Notes under the pieces: generated by a model
The model's database searches: none
Told to the model about the DNA's origin: nothing
The model's input: only the letters and a program-made list of their open reading frames with translations
Assembly (NCBI GenBank): GCA_026225945.1
Contig: JAMJFZ010000239.1
Span: 31,634,501-31,698,500 of the forward strand
Length of the DNA stretch: 64,000 nucleotides
Direction of reading: 5' to 3'
From: Cricetomys ansorgei
Taxonomy: Eukaryota; Chordata; Mammalia; Rodentia; Nesomyidae
Shown here: positions 56,321-64,000 of the stretch, piece after piece
How positions within the stretch are numbered: the first letter of the stretch is position 1
Layout of the letters: every line of letters starts with the position of its first letter
Translations under genes and position numbers: made by a program

Positions 56321-56779
56321 TCAGTCACTTCTTAAATCTAATGTGGCCACTGCAGAGGTAAGCCTGGAAATGGAGCTACTCTCTACGAGAAGGGTAGACA
56401 TGTTTCCTTTCAAGAAATAAAAGGGGAGATTTGTGGGACGAACAACGAGCGAGGGAATCTTGAGTGAAGAACCGGAATTCATCCTTGAGAATGGGGAATG
56501 TGCCATGAGAAACAGACTTGGGCTCACAGCCATCATGGCGACCCACTCAGCAGCTGTCTGTAGTGTCTTTCCAGTCAACCCTTCTTCTGCATCTGGTTGG
56601 GCTTGCCCTCTCCCTAGCCTCATTTGACAGCCTGACTCCTGGATTTTGGCCACATCTGCCTGGGCAGGACGGATCTCATAGTTCTGTGCATGGCTGCACC
56701 TGGGCTGCCAAGCACAACAGGAGACAATAACTCGTGGCTGAGGACTGGGGCCACTGAAAATACCGGTCTCCAATGTCAA
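56321..56779 (-). other. Open frame of 152 codons, probably not a gene
   Basis: One of the longest ATG-initiated frames. Its translation has no recognisable domain, signal peptide or membrane helix. The region is somewhat CpG-richer than its flanks. Frames of this length are expected a few times by chance in six frames of 64 kb, and no splice context supports it. Confidence 0.15.
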
Positions 56780-57899
56780 CTGACCTCTGTTTGACTTACT
56801 CTTGTTCGGCTGCCCTTTCTTCCTTTTCCATTCTCTTCAGTGGCCATTCCAGTGCTTTTTTTCCTTTCTGCTTCTCTAACCTCTTCCAAATCCCTGTTTT
56901 CTTTTGGTGACCGAAGCCGTGAGTCCTGCTTGGTTCAGAATAGAGAGTGGGGCAGCTCTGCCATGGAATCTGTCACCATCTACCTGTCCCTTTCTTTAAG
57001 CTACTCCTACCTAACAGGTAATAGGCTACATTCCCACACCTCCAAGTCTCTCCTCTGTATCTCTGATTCTCCTTCCCTGCCCTGCACACCCCACAGAGTG
57101 ACTTTGCCTTGCTTGATATGATAGCTTTTGGAACTTAGCATTCACTGGGATTCAGTCCCCACCCACTGCTAGGTTCCTTCCATTTTTGGAAGTTTCATTT
57201 TTTTTCCTCTGCTGTCACTTCTCAAATTCCTGATATGACCACTGAACTAACCCTCATCTTCTCTAGTTTGAGGTTATGTGGAAACGTTGTGCCACGATCT
57301 TTAGAAGAACTGTTCTTCTGTGCCTAGGTACAGGAGCAGGTACACACCACCACTACCAACACTACTACCAAGAGCAACAGCAACAAACAAGGATGTCCTC
57401 CTGTAGTCCTGTAACGGGATGCTCAAAGCTCTACCCTTCTCTACTTCCCATTCAGAAGTTGCCTGCTTCTGTTTCTTGGGGTTTTACCTCTTTGTTAGTA
57501 TGGCTAAATTTCCTTCCCTGTAAAAAAGTGTGTTTTATAAACACACTTATAAAAAACTTATTTAAAAAGAAACACTTATAAGCCTTCCCTGAATTCTGCA
57601 TTCTCCTTCAACTACCCCAAGGCATCTGATTCCATCCACAGCCAGTTTTACAGAAGAATAATTTAGCCTTACTGTCTGTTTCCCTCCTCAGCCCCACTGT
57701 GGTCAGCCTTAGCCCACCTGTATCTATTAAGACCATTGGACCTGAGTCAGATCCACAGCCAAATTCAATAAATACCACATCGGACCCCGCAGCAGCCACG
57801 GACCTGCTGTTTCTTCCTACACTGCCTGCTCTTTTTTCTTCCACGGCGTCTCCTGTGGTTCTCCTCAGTCTGTTTTCTTGGCTCCCTTTTCTCTGCCCT
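56780..57899. other. Unclassified C/T-rich sequence
   Basis: Text is C/T-rich and vaguely L2-like on the plus strand, too decayed to call. Confidence 0.35.
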
Positions 57900-58330
57900 G
57901 ATCTTGAGCGCAATGATTCAGTGCTCCTCACTCAACCAGCCTGCACAAAGTAATCTCATTGATCTCCAAGCCTCCAAGTATTTACTATTTTATGCCAATG
58001 CATGCCAACTGTTTCCTCTGCCTTTTTCTCTTCTGAGCATCTCCCACCTGGATAGTTCCAGAAGCCTGTGACATTGGACACATCTTCTTGCTTTCCTTAT
58101 ATGGATTTAATAGACCCAAATGTTGACTTCATTCTTTCTATCTAGTACCACAAGCTCTTTGGATTCTACCTTTGAGGCTGCTGTACTTGTCTGGAGCCTC
58201 AGGGGAACTTTCCAACAGAGCCTCAGGATGGATCAGACGCTATAATGCCAGTAACATTTTGTTCTTTTCCCTATTTCAAATCTGATCAAGTCAGAAGCTT
58301 TGCCCTTGGCTAGTCATTAGAATAACCTAG
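57900..58330 (+). mobile_element. L2 LINE fragment (decayed)
   Basis: 'gagcatctcccacctggata', 'tttggattctacctttgagg', 'ctatttcaaatctgatcaag', 'tcagaagctttgccc' parallel L2 ORF-end/3' text ('caagtccactctacc...ccagatctgatcatgtcac'). Confidence 0.4.
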
Positions 58331-58445
58331 GAGACTTGACAACCTTTCTCCTCATATTCGTTGCAATTAGTCTGGGACATATCTGAACCATAGAATTCTA
58401 GCTTGCTAAGCTGATTCAAATGTGTGGTCAAGTCAAGAACTATCC
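58308..58445 (-). mobile_element. MER5-like DNA transposon relic
   Basis: 'agtcattagaataacctagg', 'agacttgacaacctttctcc', 'agctgattcaaatgtgtggt' resemble MER5 antisense text. It overlaps the end of the L2-like block, so the boundary is uncertain. Confidence 0.45.
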
Positions 58446-58488
58446 TTGCATTGCTCATGTCTGTATCTGCAGTCATTGATTCGGGTGA

Positions 58489-58925
58489 AAAGGCAGTTTA
58501 TTCTTTGCTGAATGCAATCACTAGTCCTTAGTCCTGGAGTCCTGGAAGGCTTCAGCCTCTGTACAATTCAAAATATTTAAGCCCCTGTACAACCTAAGTA
58601 ACCTCCGAGACTTACTGCTGACTGAGCCATGCTGACTAGTTCTTTCTGAACTCAAAGCTGTACTGACTCTTCTGGCTCAACTCACTCATTGTTCTGGCTC
58701 AAACTCCTCTCCAAGCTGACTGCTTCAAACTGATCTTTGCTGCTTCTCTGCCTTTTCCTCTGTCTGCCTCCGTATCTCTTCCTCAGTCAGACTGCCTCAC
58801 TGTCTCTGTGTCTTGTCCCCTGAGCACTCACTGCTCCATGCTGCCTCCGTCCGCCTCTCTGCTCTCTGCTTTATCCCTTGTCAGACTGCTTTACTGACTC
58901 CGTATCTTGTTGCTTCCTTCTAAAA
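58489..58925 (-). mobile_element. LTR fragment, unnamed rodent ERV family (copy 3 of 3)
   Basis: Only the R/U5-like part is present. On the minus strand it runs from a CAGTCTGAC-rich segment through 'gagtgagttgagccagaaga' to AATAAACTGCC at the left end. It aligns by eye with about 28600-29080 of the plus-strand copy and with 1131-1600 of the other minus-strand copy. It is 5' truncated, lacking the TATA and B1-like motif. Confidence 0.7.
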
Positions 58926-61018
58926 AGCTTTGTTGAAGTCTTAATCAGCCCACCACAATGGGACCTTCATTAGAAATGGAGTCTTTACAAAGGGAATCAA
59001 GTTAGGTTGTTAGGGTGCGTCCAATCCAACTGGCCTGGTATCTTAGACATAAATGTAGATGATACGTAAGAAGAAAAGTATGTGAAGATCCACAAGGACA
59101 GTGGTGTGTGGGGATGGGGACTGAAGAGTACAGGAGCTACAGGCCAAGGAGTACAGACTCAGAGTTAGGGAGAGGCAGGGAGGATTCTCCCCCAGGCTCA
59201 AGCATTTAACAGTTTCCTGCAGTCATAGCGACCGGCTTGTGGTACTTTGTTACATCCCTGAGGAAACAAACACACCAGGTAACATTAACCACTGTCAGGT
59301 CACAAATGCTCTGAAATCCATCCTATCCCTAGAATTTTCAGGAACAAAGTTTGTCGTTCACTCTTTTGAATATCTCCCCTACACTTCCCCCCGACTAGAT
59401 CAGTCCTCTTCAATCCACCCGTGGTCACATTCTACTCCAGGGGCAGAATCCTGTGGGGTACAGGCTCCTGGGGTTTATTCGCTGCTCCTGGAAGATAGGG
59501 ACATCGTATTATAAATGATCAAAGTCATCATTTAAAGTCTGCTATGCAGTAGGCTTCACAGACATCATTACTTTCAATCATCATATTCCCCCTAAGCCAT
59601 AAGTGATGTGAGCTACACTGCAGGATGCAGAAATAGGGTGTACAAGTAGCAGGTACATGGCCAGGATAGATTACTAAGTGGCTGATCTCAGAATCCAGCT
59701 CAGCCAACGTGACTCCTAATAGCTCGCCAACCTCACTGCGGTCAGCTGCCTCCTCAGCAGGACAGCTTCCCCAGGCTGTTGACAGTGGCTGGCTGCTTGC
59801 TGCAGATGTTAGGAGCAGGGACTTGGGCATCTCGACACCAACTCATCAGTGACCATAGCCACTTTTATTTATTTGTTGGTTTACTCCTGGAAGAATGTCT
59901 ATCGGAGACAATCAATATTCGCCACCAGAAGTAGGCTATTTAGTAGAAGAAAAATTTGCTACCTGGAATGCTCTAAACAACAACAAAAACTCTGAATACA
60001 CTGATGTCAGCCAGACCCCTGCAGGTAGTGCTGGGCTGAGTTCCAGGATCTCTGTGGAGGAGGCACGAGGGATGTCTCCCTGGTCTTTAAGTACCATAGC
60101 CCGTAGGGATCCTCTTGGACAGGATGGTGGGTTTGGAAATCTTGCCAGTCACGCTGCATTCTATCAAGAGCTCACTGGTCCTCCCACCATCCCCCAATCT
60201 CCTATTATCTTATTGCTTTTACTTTTAGGTAAATTTTATTTACTATTATTATTACTATTACACATGTTTTAGAAAAAGTTACTGCTTCCATAATGCTAAA
60301 TGCACATATTGATTGCAAGGTGCATCCTGGCTTCTGAAACATTTAGCAAACAGGGAATGGCTTCATTTTGAAGAAAACCTAAAGACTCCTTACATATGTG
60401 ATGGATGTGCTCGTCAGGATGTGTCCTACCCTGAGAGACTCCATTTTCTCCCACATTTTTATTTTTCAACCTGCGTATAATGCATTATACATATGTGAAG
60501 CCCATATAGTCCGGTTCCAGTATGAACTTGACCAATTTTTAGAGGAATCCATGTCTGGTACTCACAGGGGCCTGGTTTGTGTTATGGTTTCCCAAGGCCA
60601 CCCCATTCTCCTGCAGAGCCTGAACTCACGGATCCTCTAACCCAGGTAACAGGTGCAAGTTTGCCGAACTCTATACTTTGGTTTTCCTACATTCAGGCAA
60701 GCAGAAAGGGTCTGAGAATGCCTTTTAGAAGTACTTTTTGTTTTTGCTAATAACTTGAGTTTCATACAATGTCTCTCAAAAACACCCTTTTCCCATTCTT
60801 CCGTGTTCCACCATCCTACCCCTGAGCCCTCAAGAAAAAAAAAAAGAAAGAAAGAAAAGAAAATGAAGTCCAGCTTATATTTCAGGAGCATGGATCACAG
60901 TCATCACCATGGTTTTTAGAGGCAGCAAGCTGCTCTGACCATGGACATTTACTTATATTAGCCTGAGACTAAGCATGACATAGTTTGATGCAAAATTGGG
61001 CTTCACTGCCCAATCCCA
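58926..61018. other. Unclassified single-copy sequence
   Basis: About 2 kb without recognised repeats. A 125-codon plus frame (59895-60272) ending in a leucine-rich stretch from TTATTATTA repeats is not convincing. An A-rich run with GAAA units is at about 60836-60860. Confidence 0.4.
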
Positions 61019-61132
61019 CAGGCACTTGAGCATCACGCAGGCCCCCGGGCATCCTGCAGGAACCCTGACATCACTCAGGCACCAGCATACCAAGCAGGCA
61101 CCCAGACATCTGGCAAGGACCAGAGCATCCCA
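61019..61132. repeat. 19-bp-period minisatellite, six units
   Basis: Six consecutive 19-bp units, each starting CAGG or CAAGG and holding a CATC or CATAC core: CAGGCACTTGAGCATCACG, CAGGCCCCCGGGCATCCTG, CAGGAACCCTGACATCACT and three more. Period is exact and there are no indels, but the units differ from one another by about 5-7 bases. Stops and frame shifts every unit rule out a protein repeat over the array. Confidence 0.9.
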
Positions 61133-61524
61133 CGGGGAAATGCTTTTCTTAATATGTGTTCTGCTGGAGGACTAGAGACAGAAGCCTTAGTAAGAGTTTC
61201 CAAGGCAGAGTTTCAGTAGGCTGCTGACTAATCCTCCCTGGTATGCATATATAGGATTAATTTCACTCAAACCATTGCTACAGTTCTTCAGTGCTTCTTG
61301 GAAATAGTTTGAGACCATCGATTGAAAGTTTGATTCTCGCTCAATGTATTCATTAAGTATGGAGACAAGCCAATGAACTCAGTGAGCCTACTTTCTGAAG
61401 GATAACCTACCAAACAGGGCTGATATGAGAACTCAATAAAGTCTCTTGCAACTGACAAGATTCTGGATTGACTCCATTCTACTGGCACCTGCTTGCTAAA
61501 TGGTCTTCTTGACTATAATCTGCA
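61133..61524. other. Unclassified sequence
   Basis: No recognised feature. Confidence 0.4.
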
Positions 61525-61605
61525 GGTAGGCAGGCACTGTATTTATCTGATTTATCATGACTTGCCAGGGCATAAGGGCACGGGCATAGTTTGGCAAAGT
61601 TTGTT
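61525..61605 (+). mobile_element. L2 LINE 3' tail fragment
   Basis: 'gtaggcaggcactgtattta', 'tctgatttatcatgacttgc', 'cagggcataagggcacgggc' and 'gtttgttcaac' fit the L2 end. Confidence 0.55.
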
Positions 61606-61760
61606 CAACTACACTGCTGTAAAAGTGATGCTCCTAGATGATGACTCCAGGATGATGAAGCTGCTCACACAGAAACATAAAGTCATTGACATAAACTAAT
61701 TAGTAAACAAAACCCAAACTACTTTTAAGTCAAAGGAAACATGTAATAAAACTTAATTTT

Positions 61761-61850
61761 ATGGGGATCTGGATTATAGCTCAGTCCTGGGGAGCAGGCT
61801 GGGCATGTGCAAGGCCCTGGGTTTCATCCTTTGCAGCTCTGTCCCACAGA
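61761..61850 (+). mobile_element. ID-like SINE, old copy
   Basis: 'ggggatctggattatagctc', 'agtcctggggagcaggctgg', 'gcatgtgcaaggccctgggt', 'ttcatcctttgcagc' follow the ID tRNA-derived core. The A-rich tail is short. Confidence 0.75.
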
Positions 61851-62801
61851 TAACTATTTGGGGGAAAAAAGATGGATTATTTACGATGATGCCCATTGAC
61901 CGGTATTGTTATTCTGTGCCCGGTTCCAGGTCTGTTATCAAAATACATCTTAAAGACGAAAATCCAGCAGACTTAATGAAAAGGCATCCTTCCTTAGGCT
62001 GTCAACTTGACACATTCATGAGAGACTCTCTTTTTCAACGCCTGACATTTTGATCCATAGATGAAGGACTCAAAGCCCGAGTAAAATGGAAATATGTCAT
62101 CTGAGTGTCGACATTCATTTACAGTGTTATGGAAGGAGGAAAATAGGAGCAGGAGAGCAGAGGAGCACAGCTATGCTAGCTGAGAGTTCCGTGACTAGAA
62201 ATTAGGACGATCATTACACGTTTTAGTAGTAAGCTGTTAGCTTATACATTAGTTTCCCAGAGTCACAATCCGACAGGCACACACACACACAGTCCCTAAC
62301 TTAAATTAATTTAAGGATTTTTTTTTTTTTTACTCTGTGATGATATAAAATTGGTGACACTCATTCAATAGAATCTCCAGATTTTGAATTCTTCCTGAGC
62401 AGGGACCAGCTATAGATAGCTTTTCAGTTGCTAGCAGGATAGCAGGCTGCAGCTCTGAGCCCGAAATACAAAGACCAGGCTAAACTTTTACTCGGCAAGG
62501 TCTGCGCTAAGTTAGGATGTTCACTAGGCTCAGAGATTTAAATGCACCTCTGACGTGTGATATTTCCAATGTATGATGCCCTTATCAGGACATAACCTCC
62601 TCATAAATCAAGGAGCATATGCACAAAAAATGACGGATTGCCCCTTGTGATTACAGAGCTTAATAAACCCATGATCTCTTATCATCATGTGAGGTCTAGA
62701 AGCTAGTGGGATAGTTCCAGGCTGGGCCTGAAGGCCTGAGAACCCAGGGAAACAATGGTGCACGGGAGACCAATGAGACAGAAAAAAAATCTATATACAT
62801 A

Positions 62802-62803
<2 letters not shown>
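61851..62803. other. Unclassified single-copy sequence
   Basis: Includes a short CA run (about 62278-62292) and a T12 run (about 62319). No gene or repeat family recognised. Confidence 0.4.
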
Positions 62804-62851
<48 letters not shown>

Positions 62852-62861
62852 TTATATATAA
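62804..62861. repeat. (TG)18(TA)n microsatellite
   Basis: A clean TG array (62804-62839) passing into TATATA/TTTATATA. Confidence 0.98.
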
Positions 62862-63344
62862 AATTTCTTCTGTGTCTGCCTTTGTTCTATGAAGTCTATC
62901 AGAAGACTGGCCATGTTCAGTTATGTTGGGGAGGGCAATCTCTTTTACTGAACCCACTGATTCCAATGCCAGTCCCCTCCAGAGACATAAGGACCCACCC
63001 AGAAATAATGTGCAGCCAGATAGCATCCATCCTTGATCAAGTCAAGTCGATACACGAAACCATGGCAGTCTCTGATAGCCACACATTCCTGGTCATCTTC
63101 TATGGGGCCCTGTGTTACAGTTACTGTTACATCAATCTACTTGACCTTGTCTTGCTCCCATTATGTCATGTTACTGTTACTCTCTGTCCATGGTACCACC
63201 TGGCCATGCTGGCCTGCACGTAGGGAGTTCGCCAGACCCCACCAGTTGTTTGTTCCTATTGCACCCATGTTCACTAGGTCACCAAACAAGAGGCATTTAG
63301 GTATAATGAATGAAATACTTTCTTCTTCTCTCCTAGCCTCTGTT
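62862..63344. other. Unclassified sequence
   Basis: The plus frame of 139 codons (62804-63223) starts inside the TG array and shows no domain. No repeat family recognised. Confidence 0.4.
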
Positions 63345-63385
63345 AGATGTTGTTATCCTTGAGGGTAGGCAATATGTCTTCTTTA
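63345..63385 (+). mobile_element. L2/MIR-like tail fragment
   Basis: 'atgttgttatccttgagggt' and 'aggcaatatgtcttctttat' resemble the L2 'ccttgagggcagggaccatgtcttatt' segment. Very short. Confidence 0.35.
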
Positions 63386-63389
63386 TTTT

Positions 63390-63470
63390 GTGTGTGTGTA
63401 TGTATTTCTGCAGTGTGTGTGTGTGTGTGTGTGTAGGTGTGTGTGTATGTATTTCTGCAGTGTGTGTGTG

Positions 63471-63514
<44 letters not shown>

Positions 63515-63525
63515 TGTGTATGTTG
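63390..63525. repeat. Long GT array with duplicated spacer block
   Basis: GT arrays separated by two copies of a TGTATGTATTTCTGCAG spacer, each followed by GTGTGTG and TAGGTGTGTG, ending in a long GT/TATG run. Confidence 0.97.
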
Positions 63526-64000
63526 GGGTTTATGGTGTGCCCAAAGGAGTGTCAAGCATACAGGAAACCTCTCATGGAAGCTTAACTAAGCACCAAAATG
63601 TCTAAGGCAAACCACCCCTAAGCTGGTTTTCCAAAACTGAATTCAGAATAACAAAGTGAAAGCTGATATATACACATTTTCTAGGGAAAACGAATGGTTC
63701 TGAGGCTCCCTCCCCCTATAACTTGCCCTGGTACTCGGCCTTTATATACCATTGTAACGCCTTGCTGGATGGAGTCAATGAGTCTTGAATGGGTTCCTGC
63801 TAAAATGAGACACAGTACAGGCAAGAGGCTAAGCTTGGGGCCCTGGACTTAGAAGATTAGAGTTCAAATCGCAACTTACCAGTTTTAGCTATGAATTTCT
63901 TATAGATTTTTAAAATGCTACTGCACAACAGGCTGACAATAGTAAGTAACAACATATTTTGCTTTGTATATTGTTAAGAAAGTAGATTTTGGGTGTTCTC
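63526..64000. other. Unclassified sequence at window edge
   Basis: No recognised repeat or gene before the window ends. Confidence 0.4.

Noticed and set aside
56321..56779. 152-codon minus-strand open frame as a gene
   Set aside because: No recognisable domain or splice context. Frames of about 150 codons are expected a few times by chance in six frames of 64 kb.
61019..61132. CRISPR-like array
   Set aside because: Units are contiguous 19-bp degenerate copies with no spacer/repeat alternation, and the genome is mammalian. It is a minisatellite.
62804..63223. 139-codon plus-strand open frame
   Set aside because: Its start and first 25 or so codons are a TG/TA microsatellite, and the rest shows no protein features.
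63390..63585. Cysteine/valine-rich and histidine/threonine-rich ORFs over GT arrays (also at 6.6, 7.5, 41.0 and 53.8 kb)
   Set aside because: Dinucleotide repeats read as protein; not genes.

Overview
This window reads as intergenic or deep-intronic DNA from a muroid rodent. The evidence is the repeat content: B1-type SINEs (A-rich tails, 'gaggcaggcagatctctgtg'-type bodies), B2/B3-like and ID tRNA-derived SINEs, rodent L1 3' ends, and rodent MaLR-type LTRs. These lie among mammal-wide relics (L1M, L2, MIR, MER5). The species is not resolved. The B1 copies carry 'ggaaagccagggctacaac' where house-mouse consensus, as I remember it, has 'ggacagccagggctacaca', so Mus musculus itself looks less likely than a related muroid. 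Repeat families were assigned by reading against remembered consensus phrases, so boundaries are approximate and several family names are uncertain.

I found no protein-coding gene, exon chain, CpG island or structural RNA gene that I can defend. The longest open frames (about 150-160 codons) are within chance expectation for 64 kb, and several start inside SINEs, LTRs or GT repeats. The picture is a gene-poor block.

Layout. 0-5 kb: ancient L1M fragments, one interrupted by a SINE; an LTR of about 880 bp on the minus strand; an L2 tail and a rodent L1-like 3' end. 5-15 kb: scattered SINEs and GT arrays; a TATA-bearing LTR inserted in an older rodent repeat (10.7-11.9 kb); a (CAG)22 tract at 13.1 kb. 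15-23 kb: MaLR LTRs, rodent L1 3' ends, and a polyA-tailed, target-site-duplicated retrocopy of an unknown transcript (22.9-23.4 kb). 26-31 kb: a cluster of MaLR-like pieces, a second copy of the LTR family seen at 1-2 kb, and an L1 with an inverted 5' part. 32-44 kb: sparse old repeats, quiet single-copy stretches that could hold conserved elements, and a perfect 18-bp hairpin at 43.8 kb. 45-47.6 kb: a long L1M relic and another LTR. 48-59 kb: MER5, MIR, L2 and SINE relics and a third, truncated LTR copy. 59-64 kb: mostly single-copy sequence with a 19-bp-period minisatellite at 61.0 kb and long GT arrays at the right edge.

The most interesting signals are structural: the 18/18 hairpin, the 19-bp minisatellite, the retrocopy of unknown parent, the three-copy LTR family with a B1-head-like internal tandem motif, the hairpin-rich insertion inside a repeat at 27.05 kb, and the repeated association of CA arrays with SINE 3' tails. 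I see no sign of a novel multi-gene system.
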